Notes: a model not told the origin generated them from the sequence alone. Numbered from the stretch's first letter, positions 1 to 6,241 are shown. The stretch is DNA of 7,319 nucleotides from Candidatus Iainarchaeum sp. (GCA_016186855.1 JACPKT010000063.1:1-7319); one strand, 5' to 3'. Numbers and translations are program-made.

Positions 1-1
1 A

Positions 2-58
2 GAAAAACAAGAGGAATGGATTTTGGAGTGGGAAAAAATAATGCTGTCTGGACAATAG
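2..58 (+). CDS. Possible 3' end of an upstream gene, perhaps an ABC substrate-binding protein (partial)
   Basis: Frame 2 is open from the left edge and stops at TAG 56-58. Its last residues read EEWILEWEKIMLSGQ. A Trp/Glu-rich helix like this is plausible at the C-terminus of a periplasmic-type iron or thiamine binding protein, and such a gene commonly precedes a permease-ATPase pair. It would overlap the permease start by about 43 bases, or 31 if the permease starts at GTG 28. Only 18 codons are visible, so both the coding status and the function are inference. Confidence 0.3.
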   Translation, partial: EKQEEWILEWEKIMLSGQ

Positions 59-1635
59 CAAAAACAATTTTAACCCTGTATTTTGTACTCGCTTTTTTGT
101 ACCCTCTCGCACTGGTTTTAGACAAGGCAGTTTTAGGCGGGCTTAACCCACAAAAAGTTTTCAGGCTTTTTTTTTCAAACAAGCATCTTTTGTGGAACTC
201 TTTTTTCCAGGCGAGCGCTTCAACTTTTTTTTCCGCTCTCATAGGAATTCCTTTCGGAGTTCTTTTGGCAAGAAGGGATTTTCCGCTGAAAAAATTTGTG
301 AAATCACTGACGCTGATTCCATTCGTTTTGCCATCCATCCTGGTCGTTCTAGCATTCATTATAGTATTTGGAAACAATGGGTGGGTAAACTTTTTTTTAA
401 CAAACTATTTTTCGTTTCCAGCACACATCCAGTTTTTGTATGGAATTGGAGGAGTAATCCTTGCCCACGTTTTTTACAATTTTCCGATAATCGGAAGGTT
501 TGTTTCAAACGCGCTTGAAAACGCGGACGCCTCCATGAAAGAAGCTGCAAAAACTCTCGGGGCACGCAGGTTCAATATTTTTTTTCAGATAACAGTGCCG
601 CAGCTGGCGCCCGCAATTCTCGCCGGCTCGTCAATAGTGTTTGTTTATTCTTTCATGAGCTTTGCAATAGTGCTTGCGCTGGGAGGAATAGAATTTAGCA
701 CTCTAGAAGTTGAAATTTACAGGCAAATCACGCGAAACCTTGATTTAAAAACCGGCGCCCTGCTTGCACTGCTCCAGTTTTTTGTGCTTTTAATTGTTTC
801 AACAGCTTACCTTTTTTTTTCAAAAAAAATTGCGTTCAAGGAAAAGCATTTGCTGGAAAAGCCAAAAAAGCTTTTCGCAAAAACATTTTCCGGGCTTGCC
901 GAAACAGCATTTCTTCTGGCAAGCGCCCTTTTTCTGCTTGTGCCAATACTTTCACTGTTTGTTTTTTCTGTTTCAGGCAGAGAGGGTTTTTCCCTGAGGG
1001 CTTTTGAAAAAATTTTTTTGCAAAAAAATGTTGGAGTTTTTTCAACTGCCCCGCTTTTTTCAGTTTTTTTCAGCATTGCTTTTGCCACAGCCTCTGCAGC
1101 AATCGCGACCGCCGTGGGGCTGATTGCCTCCCTAAAACAGGCAAGAAATTATTTGGTTGAAATTTTTTTAAACGCCTCAATAGCAGTCACAGTAATTTCT
1201 TTGGGTTTTGGCTATCTTCTTGCGTTTGGTTCTGGAAGTTTTCTGGCAATCGCCTTTGGCCACTCGGTTCTTGCATTTCCTTTTGCCTTTCGGGCAATTA
1301 AAAGCGCTCTCGAAAAAATCGACCAAGAAAGCATTGATGCGGCAAAAACCCTCGGAGCAAAAGACGCAGAGGTTTTTAGGTTCGTGCAGTTTCCAAGAAT
1401 TAAAAGTGCGCTGTTGAGCGGGTTTGCTTTCTGTTTTGCAGTGTCTTTGGGCGAGTTGGGGCTAGTGCTGATTTTGTTTGACGGGTTTTTTCCCACAATG
1501 CCGGTGTACATTTACCGGATGATTGCAACATTTGACATTTTTGCAGCAGCCGCAATGGGGGTTGTGCTGATTTTTATTAGTTTTCTGTCCTTTTACATTA
1601 TTGAGAGGTTTTCAAAAGAAGCGGCAGTGATTTGA
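16..1635 (+). CDS. ABC transporter permease with two fused permease domains (iron(III)/thiamine type)
   Basis: This 539-residue membrane protein would form the whole channel of an ABC importer, moving a solute from its binding protein to the cytoplasm. About twelve hydrophobic segments fall into two sets of six (roughly residues 13-268 and 296-528). Each half carries a cytoplasmic EAA loop that docks on the ATPase: EAAKTLGARRFNIFFQITVP at 176-195 and DAAKTLGAKDAEVFRFVQFP at 441-460, 265 residues apart. Fused tandem domains of this length are typical of the FbpB/SfuB and ThiP families. The stretch STLEVEIYRQ (228-237) after loop 1, followed by GALLALLQ, resembles ThiP, but the substrate (Fe3+ or thiamine) cannot be fixed. 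The ATPase gene follows with no gap. The start is uncertain: GAGG lies only one base before ATG 16, the frame stays open to the window edge, and GTG 28 is an alternative. Confidence 0.9.
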   Translation: MDFGVGKNNAVWTIAKTILTLYFVLAFLYPLALVLDKAVLGGLNPQKVFRLFFSNKHLLWNSFFQASASTFFSALIGIPFGVLLARRDFPLKKFVKSLTLIPFVLPSILVVLAFIIVFGNNGWVNFFLTNYFSFPAHIQFLYGIGGVILAHVFYNFPIIGRFVSNALENADASMKEAAKTLGARRFNIFFQITVPQLAPAILAGSSIVFVYSFMSFAIVLALGGIEFSTLEVEIYRQITRNLDLKTGALLALLQFFVLLIVSTAYLFFSKKIAFKEKHLLEKPKKLFAKTFSGLAETAFLLASALFLLVPILSLFVFSVSGREGFSLRAFEKIFLQKNVGVFSTAPLFSVFFSIAFATASAAIATAVGLIASLKQARNYLVEIFLNASIAVTVISLGFGYLLAFGSGSFLAIAFGHSVLAFPFAFRAIKSALEKIDQESIDAAKTLGAKDAEVFRFVQFPRIKSALLSGFAFCFAVSLGELGLVLILFDGFFPTMPVYIYRMIATFDIFAAAAMGVVLIFISFLSFYIIERFSKEAAVI

Positions 1636-2460
1636 ATGAGAGTTGAACTCGAAAAAATTTCAGTCAGTTTTTCAAACTGGAAAATGCAAAATTTTTCACT
1701 TAAAGTGCCAGACGGCGGAATAACTTCAATAGTCGGCCCAAGTGGCAGCGGCAAAACCACTATCCTTCGGGTAATTTCCGGCCTACAGCACCCTGAAAGC
1801 GGAAAAATTTTTTTCGGGAAAAAAGAAGTCACAGAACTGCCTGCTGAAAAAAGAAATGCGGGCTTTGTTTTTCAGAACGAGGCATTGTTCTATCACTTAA
1901 ACGTTTTTGAAAACGTTGCCTTTGGGCTTAGAATGAAAAAAGAAAAAAACTTGCAGGAAAAAGTTTTAAGGGCACTGAAGATAGTTCATTTGGCGGGTTT
2001 TGAAAACCGCAACATCCAAAGCCTGAGCGGGGGGGAGAAAAAGCGCGTGGCCATAGCAAGGGCAATTGCATTCGAGCCCGACTTATTACTTTTAGACGAA
2101 CCACTCAACGGCCTTGACGCAAAACTAAAGGAAAGCACAAAAAAACTTTTGAAGGAACTACAGGAAAAAACTGGGCTTTCAATGGTTTTTGTCACGCACG
2201 ACATTGACGAGGCGTTTTATCTGGGGGACGAAATCGTGGTAATTAACAGTGGAAAATTAGAGCAGGCGGGAAGCCCAAAAGAGATTTTTTTGCGCCCAAA
2301 AAACGGTTTTGTAAAAGAATTTGTATCAGATTATTTGCTTGTTAAAGGAAAAATTGCAGACGGAAAAATAGACGCAAAATTTTCCTTTAGCGCAAAAAAA
2401 GAAAAAGGAACCCCATTTTTTGCAGTTAAAAAAAACAACTACAAGTTTTTGGAAAAGTGA
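1636..2460 (+). CDS. ABC transporter ATP-binding protein partnering the upstream permease
   Basis: This 274-residue cytoplasmic ATPase powers the importer. All core motifs are intact: Walker A GPSGSGKTT (34-42), Q-loop Gln80 in FVFQNEALF, signature LSGGEKKR (130-137), Walker B LLLLDEP (150-156), D-loop LNGLD (157-161) and switch His188 in FVTHDIDEA. This resembles the iron/thiamine/spermidine (FbpC, ThiQ, PotA) group. The ATG follows the permease stop directly (TGAATG), with no clear Shine-Dalgarno site, so translation is probably coupled. After about residue 230 there is a short Lys-rich tail of about 40 residues. It is longer than in ThiQ-like proteins but too short for the complete TOBE regulatory domain of FbpC/PotA-like proteins of about 350 residues. 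The ATPase role is certain; the substrate is inferred from context. Confidence 0.92.
   Translation: MRVELEKISVSFSNWKMQNFSLKVPDGGITSIVGPSGSGKTTILRVISGLQHPESGKIFFGKKEVTELPAEKRNAGFVFQNEALFYHLNVFENVAFGLRMKKEKNLQEKVLRALKIVHLAGFENRNIQSLSGGEKKRVAIARAIAFEPDLLLLDEPLNGLDAKLKESTKKLLKELQEKTGLSMVFVTHDIDEAFYLGDEIVVINSGKLEQAGSPKEIFLRPKNGFVKEFVSDYLLVKGKIADGKIDAKFSFSAKKEKGTPFFAVKKNNYKFLEK
2428..2435 (-). terminator. Possible T-run terminator for the dehydrogenase gene
   Basis: On the minus strand there is an uninterrupted run of eight T about 40 bases beyond the dehydrogenase stop, inside the 3' end of the ABC ATPase gene. Archaeal polymerases can terminate at oligo-T tracts without a hairpin. Similar runs are common throughout this window, so the assignment is weak. 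Confidence 0.2.
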
Positions 2461-2474
2461 ATAATTCTTTCGGG

Positions 2475-3599
2475 TTATTTTCTCTTTTCTATTGCTTCTC
2501 TCACGCGTTCTTGTGCGATTTCGTTTGCGCTGTGCCGAAGGATTCTTTCCTTTTCAAATGCGTCATCAAGGATTATTTTAAGCTGGGAAGTGATTTTTTG
2601 CTCCACAAGCTCAAACATTTTTTGATGGCTAAACCCCTTGTATTCAGCATAGCTTGAAATCACTCCGCCGGCGTTTGCAATGATGTCTGGAACAACGAGC
2701 ACCTCTTTTTTGCCTAGCGCTTCCTCTACTTCAATGCTTGCAGGAATGTTTGAGCCCTCCACTATGAGTTTTGCCTTTATTTTTTTCACGTCAGGCATTT
2801 TAATCAAATCCGGCAGTGCCGCTGTAATAAAAATGTCCGCATCTATTTCAAGAAGGCTTTGGCTTGACAAAACTTTTCCCGGCCTATAGTTGACTACGCT
2901 TCCGGTTTTCTTTTTTACTTCCACAAGTTTTTTGAAATCAATTCCGTCAGAATTGTGGATTGTTCCCTGCGAATCAGACACGCCGACAATTTTTACGCCA
3001 GCTTCTTTCAAGTGCTTTGCGGCAAACTCTCCGACGTTTCCAAATCCTTCAATTATTGCGGTTGCGCCCTCCAAATAAAGGTTGATGTATTTTGAAGCAA
3101 CCTTTGTGGCGTGAAATACCCCAAAGCCCGTTGAGCCAAGCTCATGCGGGATGCCGCAGTTGGAACCGTCAGACAGACACATTTTGGCGGGCTTGCCTGT
3201 TGCAGCATTGTGCGCTCCGTTTGCCTTTACAAACCACTCCATTTCCCGCTCCGCAGTATTAATGTCGGGCGCGGAAATGTATTCTGAAGGGCAGACAGAT
3301 TTAATTGCCCGCGAAAACGACTCGATTATTTGTTTTTTCTTTTCAATGGAAATTTTTTTTGCATCAGCAATTATTCCGGATTTTGCGCCCCCAAAAGGCA
3401 GGTCTGCAAGCGCGGTTTTAAAAGTCATTGCCCTTGCAAGGCGTGCAACTTCGTCAACCGACACACTCGGAGTCATTCTTATTCCGCCCTTGCCAGGCCC
3501 CCTTGCAGTATTGTCAATCACTACAAAGCCCTGCATTCCAACCATTGGGTCATAGACCTGAAGGATTTTTTCCGGCCCAAATTCGTCAAAACTAACCAT
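2475..3599 (-). CDS. Glu/Leu/Phe/Val dehydrogenase family protein, probable glutamate dehydrogenase
   Basis: The 374-residue protein should catalyse reversible NAD(P)-dependent oxidative deamination of glutamate to 2-oxoglutarate and ammonia in the cytoplasm. Key residues line up with characterised glutamate dehydrogenases: Lys37 in GPGKGGIR, Lys61 in MTFKTA, Lys73 in PFGGAKSG (spacing 24 and 12, as in the clostridial enzyme), Asp112 in APDINT, and the dinucleotide motif GFGNVG at 185-190. Lys37 and Ser316 in AGGVISSY match the ligands of the glutamate side-chain carboxylate, which argues against leucine or phenylalanine dehydrogenase. The start is ATG 3599, preceded by GAGGTGA with a 4-base gap. 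The frame extends to a TTG at 3638 with no such site, which I reject. The protein is shorter at the N-terminus than typical enzymes of about 410-420 residues, and the segment CLSDGSNCGIPHELGSTGFG (141-160) departs from the usual LGGS-type loop. Coenzyme choice is not clear. Confidence 0.9.
   Translation of the reverse strand: MVSFDEFGPEKILQVYDPMVGMQGFVVIDNTARGPGKGGIRMTPSVSVDEVARLARAMTFKTALADLPFGGAKSGIIADAKKISIEKKKQIIESFSRAIKSVCPSEYISAPDINTAEREMEWFVKANGAHNAATGKPAKMCLSDGSNCGIPHELGSTGFGVFHATKVASKYINLYLEGATAIIEGFGNVGEFAAKHLKEAGVKIVGVSDSQGTIHNSDGIDFKKLVEVKKKTGSVVNYRPGKVLSSQSLLEIDADIFITAALPDLIKMPDVKKIKAKLIVEGSNIPASIEVEEALGKKEVLVVPDIIANAGGVISSYAEYKGFSHQKMFELVEQKITSQLKIILDDAFEKERILRHSANEIAQERVREAIEKRK
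2476..2490 (+). terminator. Possible T-rich terminator for the ABC operon
   Basis: A pyrimidine stretch, TATTTTCTCTTTTCT, begins 15 bases after the ATPase stop and overlaps the 3' end of the convergent dehydrogenase gene. The position suits an archaeal oligo-T terminator, but there is no hairpin and T-rich runs are common here. Confidence 0.25.
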
Positions 3600-3603
3600 T
3601 GGC

Positions 3604-3610
3604 TCACCTC
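3604..3610 (-). promoter_or_regulatory. Shine-Dalgarno site that fixes the dehydrogenase start
   Basis: The minus strand reads GAGGTGA, then GCCA, then ATG (3599-3597). This is a near-complete complement to the archaeal 16S rRNA 3' end at ideal spacing. It supports ATG 3599 over the upstream in-frame TTG at 3638. Confidence 0.8.
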
Positions 3611-3644
3611 TGCTTTTGGCAATTATATCCAAAATCAATCCAAT

Positions 3645-3652
3645 AATTTAAA
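3645..3652 (-). promoter_or_regulatory. Candidate TATA box for the dehydrogenase gene
   Basis: The minus strand reads TTTAAATT after a T run, a one-mismatch fit to the archaeal TTTAWATA consensus. Transcription would begin about 26 bases downstream, near 3622, giving a leader of about 23 bases that contains the Shine-Dalgarno site. A second TATA-like sequence (ATATAAAA, near 3692-3699 on this strand) would give a leader of about 70 bases. Confidence 0.45.
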
Positions 3653-3660
3653 AAAACGAA

Positions 3661-3730
3661 CAGATTAACAAATTGGCAGAAAGTAAAATTATTTTATATT
3701 TCATTTGCCAATTTGTTAGTTTACAATCTG
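3661..3730. repeat. Imperfect inverted repeat in the divergent promoter region
   Basis: The left arm TAACAAATTGGCA (3666-3678) is exactly complementary to TGCCAATTTGTTA (3706-3718), a perfect 13-base pair of arms separated by 27 AT-rich bases. Outer arms CAGATT (3661-3666) and AATCTG (3725-3730) also match, offset by a short extra segment on the right. The spacer contains a TATA-like box (TTTATATT, 3693-3700). It sits between two divergent genes, so a paired operator is the likeliest reading. A transcript hairpin or a tiny terminal-repeat remnant are alternatives. Confidence 0.7.
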
Positions 3731-3735
3731 TATGT

Positions 3736-3754
3736 GTGCCATCTGCAATGGCAC
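3736..3754. repeat. Short perfect hairpin or palindromic operator upstream of the prenyltransferase
   Basis: GTGCCAT (3736-3742) and ATGGCAC (3748-3754) are perfect complements around a 5-base loop, CTGCA. The palindrome lies just upstream of the candidate TATA box for the prenyltransferase operon, where a DNA-binding regulator could act. If transcription starts further upstream it would form a hairpin in the leader. Confidence 0.6.
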
Positions 3755-3757
3755 GAT

Positions 3758-3769
3758 AATATATTAAAA
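3758..3769 (+). promoter_or_regulatory. Candidate TATA box for the prenyltransferase operon
   Basis: The sequence AATATATTAAAA is centred about 30 bases before ATG 3794. That places the predicted transcript start at or a few bases before the start codon. No Shine-Dalgarno site precedes this ATG, which agrees with a leaderless or nearly leaderless transcript. An alternative box, TTTATATT at 3693-3700, would give a leader of about 70 bases. Confidence 0.45.
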
Positions 3770-3793
3770 ACACTTAAATGCAGAAATTAGTTT

Positions 3794-4615
3794 ATGCATT
3801 TTAAGTTTTTTGTCGAAATACTCCGGCCGATAAATTGCCTGATGGCGGCATTAGCGGTTTTTATCGGTTATTTGGTTGCTGGAAAAATTTTTGCACTTGA
3901 CTTGCAGGTTTTTTTTGCTGCCCTCTCAGCTTTCCTCATTTGTGGGGCAGGGCAGGCAATAAACGATTTTTTTGACCTTGAAATAGACAAAAAAATTAGG
4001 CCAAAAAAAATCCTTCCATCAAAAAAAATGGCGCCAAAAACAGCATTAATCTATTCAGTGATTTTGTTTTTGGCAGGAAATTTTTTCGCTCTTTTGATAA
4101 ATTTTCACACTGCAGCCATTGCATTAAGCGCAAGCACGCTGCTGATTCTTTACTCTGCATTTATCCAGAAAGAAAAATTCTTTGGAAACATTGTCGTCTC
4201 ACTTTCAACAGCGCTCACGCTGGTTTTTGGCGCAGCAATTTTGCAAAAATACGAAACAGCTGCTTTGCTTGCCGCAAGCGCGTTTTTTGCAAGCATTGGA
4301 CGGGAAATAATAAAAGACGTTGAGGACAAAAAGGCAGACAGGGGCGCAAAAAAATCTGTTCCGATGGTTTTAAGCAAAAAACACACAAATGCAGCCGTCC
4401 TTTTGTCATATACATTGGCAGTTTTAATCGCATTATTTGTTTGGGCCATAAAATTAATTGAAAATTTTTATTACCCTGTTTTAATACTCGTGTCAGCAAT
4501 TATTTTTGCAAAATCGTTTTTGCTTTTGACCAATGATGATGCGAAAAAAGCACAGCTTTTTAGCAAAATCGCAATGCTTGTTTCACTTTTTGCATTCCTG
4601 ACAGGTGCATTTTGA
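3794..4615 (+). CDS. UbiA-family prenyltransferase, probable digeranylgeranylglyceryl phosphate synthase
   Basis: This 273-residue integral membrane enzyme most likely adds the second geranylgeranyl chain to geranylgeranylglyceryl phosphate, forming the archaeal ether-lipid core. About nine hydrophobic segments span the chain. Both Asp-rich Mg2+/diphosphate motifs of the UbiA superfamily are intact: NDFFDLEID at 57-65, followed by RPKKILPS, and REIIKDVEDKKAD at 170-182 with Asp175, Asp178 and Asp182. The phrase REIIKDVED and the length of about 275 residues match archaeal DGGGP synthases better than quinone or heme O prenyltransferases. ATG 3794 has no Shine-Dalgarno site but a well-placed TATA-like box. 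It is the first gene of the operon, and its stop overlaps the next start (TGATG). Other UbiA substrates cannot be excluded from sequence alone. Confidence 0.85.
   Translation: MHFKFFVEILRPINCLMAALAVFIGYLVAGKIFALDLQVFFAALSAFLICGAGQAINDFFDLEIDKKIRPKKILPSKKMAPKTALIYSVILFLAGNFFALLINFHTAAIALSASTLLILYSAFIQKEKFFGNIVVSLSTALTLVFGAAILQKYETAALLAASAFFASIGREIIKDVEDKKADRGAKKSVPMVLSKKHTNAAVLLSYTLAVLIALFVWAIKLIENFYYPVLILVSAIIFAKSFLLLTNDDAKKAQLFSKIAMLVSLFAFLTGAF
4603..4607 (+). promoter_or_regulatory. Shine-Dalgarno site for the HTH regulator gene
   Basis: AGGTG ends 7 bases before ATG 4615, inside the last codons of the prenyltransferase gene. It favours ATG 4615 over the TTG immediately upstream at 4612. 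Confidence 0.6.
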
Positions 4616-5538
4616 TGAGAGGCGAAATTCTTGCAAAACTGTTCCAATTGCTTGAAAAAAAAGGCTTTCTCACAAGCTCGTACATTCATTCAAACAACTG
4701 CTTTGACATTGCAGCAAAAAAAGAAAAGCTGTTGTTGTTGATTAAAGTTTTTGAAAACATTGACGCCGCAAGACCAGAGCAGGCGCAGGAATTGAGAAAG
4801 CTTGCAATTGCACTAAATGCAACAGAACTCATTATTGGTGAAAAAAGCAAGGCGGGGCAAATGCTTGACGGGGTTGTTTATGAAAGATACGCAATAAAAT
4901 GCATTACAATAAACTCTTTCAAGGATTTTTTGAATCAGCAACTGCCAAAGGCCTGGAAGTTCAAGGGAAAAACTATTGCAGAGCTTGACAGCGAAAAACT
5001 AAAACAGATTAGAAAATTAAAAGGCTTAACACTTTCAGGTTTAGCACACACTCTCAACCTTGCGCCAAAAACTATCCACGGTTATGAAAAAGGAGAAAAC
5101 TCTTCGCTTGAAATAGCTAAAAAACTTGAAAAAATCCTTTCAACAAGCCTAATCAAAGGAATTGACCTGGCGCAAAAAAAAGAACAAGAAGAAATTTTTG
5201 AAACACACAGCAAAGACCCAGTATTTGAAAAAATCTCAAGTCTTGGACTGGAGCTTGCGCTATTTGAACACGCCCCCTTTGAAGCATTCAGCCATCCAAA
5301 GGAATCACTTTTAATCAGCAAAGCAGGGCAAAGAATTGATGTAAAAAGAAAAGGGCTAAGATTAAAGGAAACAAAAAAAGTTGTGCGGGCAGATTCAGTG
5401 ATAATCGCAAAAAAATTCGAGAAAAAAAGCACTGAAAACACTGCAGTCATAGAAGAAGAAGAGCTTGAATCATTTTCAAAGAAAAAAGATTTTTTAGAAA
5501 CAATCAAGGAAAGGGAAAAAAAAAGGAAAAGCCATTGA
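4615..5538 (+). CDS. Archaeal HTH-type transcriptional regulator (XRE-like HTH in a three-part protein)
   Basis: The 307-residue protein resembles the archaeal family annotated as putative HTH-type transcriptional regulatory protein (COG1395-like). Residues 1-105 form a conserved N-terminal domain with CFDIAAKKEKLLLLIKVFEN (29-48) and DGVVYERYAIKC (85-96). A Cro/C1-type helix-turn-helix follows at about 128-178, with KLKGLTLSGLAHTLNLAPKT (134-153) and HGYEKGE after it. A C-terminal domain (about 200-268) holds GLELALFEHAPFEAF (211-225). The last 35 residues are Glu/Lys-rich and probably disordered. Targets are unknown. The start is ATG 4615, overlapping the prenyltransferase stop by one base, with AGGTG upstream. 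Because it lies inside the operon it may control these genes, including the palindromes upstream, but that is inference. Confidence 0.82.
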   Translation: MRGEILAKLFQLLEKKGFLTSSYIHSNNCFDIAAKKEKLLLLIKVFENIDAARPEQAQELRKLAIALNATELIIGEKSKAGQMLDGVVYERYAIKCITINSFKDFLNQQLPKAWKFKGKTIAELDSEKLKQIRKLKGLTLSGLAHTLNLAPKTIHGYEKGENSSLEIAKKLEKILSTSLIKGIDLAQKKEQEEIFETHSKDPVFEKISSLGLELALFEHAPFEAFSHPKESLLISKAGQRIDVKRKGLRLKETKKVVRADSVIIAKKFEKKSTENTAVIEEEELESFSKKKDFLETIKEREKKRKSH

Positions 5539-5554
5539 AACAGTGGCTGCAATT

Positions 5555-5562
5555 GGAAGTGA
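5555..5562 (+). promoter_or_regulatory. Shine-Dalgarno site suggesting the methyltransferase start
   Basis: GGAAGTGA differs from GGAGGTGA at one base and ends 4 bases before GTG 5567. The dehydrogenase site has the same gap. The earlier GTG at 5543 lacks any comparable site. Confidence 0.55.
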
Positions 5563-5566
5563 AAAA

Positions 5567-6241
5567 GTGAAAGAAGAGTTTTTTGGGCAAAAAAGAAGCG
5601 AGCTCGCACAGTTTATGAAAAGCACGGGCGCAATAAAAACAAGAGAAGTTGAAAACGCTTTTTTGAATGTTAAAAGGGAAATTTTTGCGCCAAAACACCT
5701 GCAAAAAGAAGCATATGATGACAACGCTCTTCCAATTGGCTTTGGGCAGACAATTTCACAACCATCCACAATCGCATTAATGCTTGAAATGCTTGCGGCA
5801 AAATCCGGGCAAAAAGTGCTTGAAGTGGGCAGCGGCTGCGGCTACGTGCTTGCACTGTTAGGAGAACTTGTTGGAATAAAAGGAAAAGTTTTTGGAATAG
5901 AAGCGGTAAAAGAACTTGCGGAAATTTCAAAAAAAAATTTAAAATCGCAAGGTTGCAAAAACGCAAAAGTATTCCAAGGAGACGGCTCAATTGGCCTGAA
6001 AAAATACGCGCCGTTTGACAGAATACTTGTCAGCGCTGCCTGCCCGTTTTTTCCCAAATCATTGTTTGACCAGCTAAAAGAAGGCGGGATTGGAGTAGCA
6101 CCAGTTGGGGACAAGGGCACTCAAATGCTGCAGGCAGTGGCAAAAAAAAACGGAAACCCGCTAAAATCCGATTACATTGAACACTATTTTGTTTTCGTCC
6201 CGCTGTTAGGAAAAGAAGGCTTTAGAAATGAATTACTATAA
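5567..6241 (+). CDS. pcm: Protein-L-isoaspartate O-methyltransferase
   Basis: This 224-residue cytoplasmic enzyme uses S-adenosylmethionine to methylate isoaspartyl residues in damaged proteins, starting their repair. Family marks are clear: NVKREIFAP near the N-terminus, the active-site motif GQTISQP (60-66), SAM-binding motif I VLEVGSGCGY (84-93), the QGDGSIGL loop (137-144), FDRILVSAA (150-158) and the GGIGVAPVGD turn near 173. Its length is close to the usual 210-220 residues. I chose GTG 5567 because GGAAGTGA precedes it by 4 bases. GTG 5543 would add eight residues (232 in total) and leave only 4 bases after the HTH gene stop. An ATG at 5615 would remove part of the conserved N-terminal helix. 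It is third in the operon, and its end overlaps the next gene by 14 bases. Confidence 0.92.
   Translation: MKEEFFGQKRSELAQFMKSTGAIKTREVENAFLNVKREIFAPKHLQKEAYDDNALPIGFGQTISQPSTIALMLEMLAAKSGQKVLEVGSGCGYVLALLGELVGIKGKVFGIEAVKELAEISKKNLKSQGCKNAKVFQGDGSIGLKKYAPFDRILVSAACPFFPKSLFDQLKEGGIGVAPVGDKGTQMLQAVAKKNGNPLKSDYIEHYFVFVPLLGKEGFRNELL

Noticed and set aside
807..1088. Minus-strand open frames within the permease gene
   Set aside because: They lie opposite a membrane protein with two matched EAA loops, and their composition simply mirrors Phe/Lys codons.
3151..3555. Plus-strand open frame of 134 codons opposite the dehydrogenase gene
   Set aside because: The minus-strand frame carries all the catalytic and nucleotide-binding motifs of a known family. 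This frame has no recognisable motif.
3661..3730. Inverted repeat read as a CRISPR unit, tRNA-like element or insertion sequence
   Set aside because: There is only one copy, no cloverleaf, no transposase and no evident target duplication, so an operator-like role is simpler.
3778..3804. ATG at 3778 as the start of the prenyltransferase or of a leader peptide
   Set aside because: It is out of frame and stops after eight codons, with no Shine-Dalgarno site. A functional leader peptide cannot be supported.
5082..5609. Minus-strand open frame of 175 codons opposite the HTH regulator gene
   Set aside because: Its translation is mostly Ser/Phe/Leu, the mirror of Glu/Lys-rich coding on the plus strand. 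It shows no domain, and the plus strand has a recognisable protein family.
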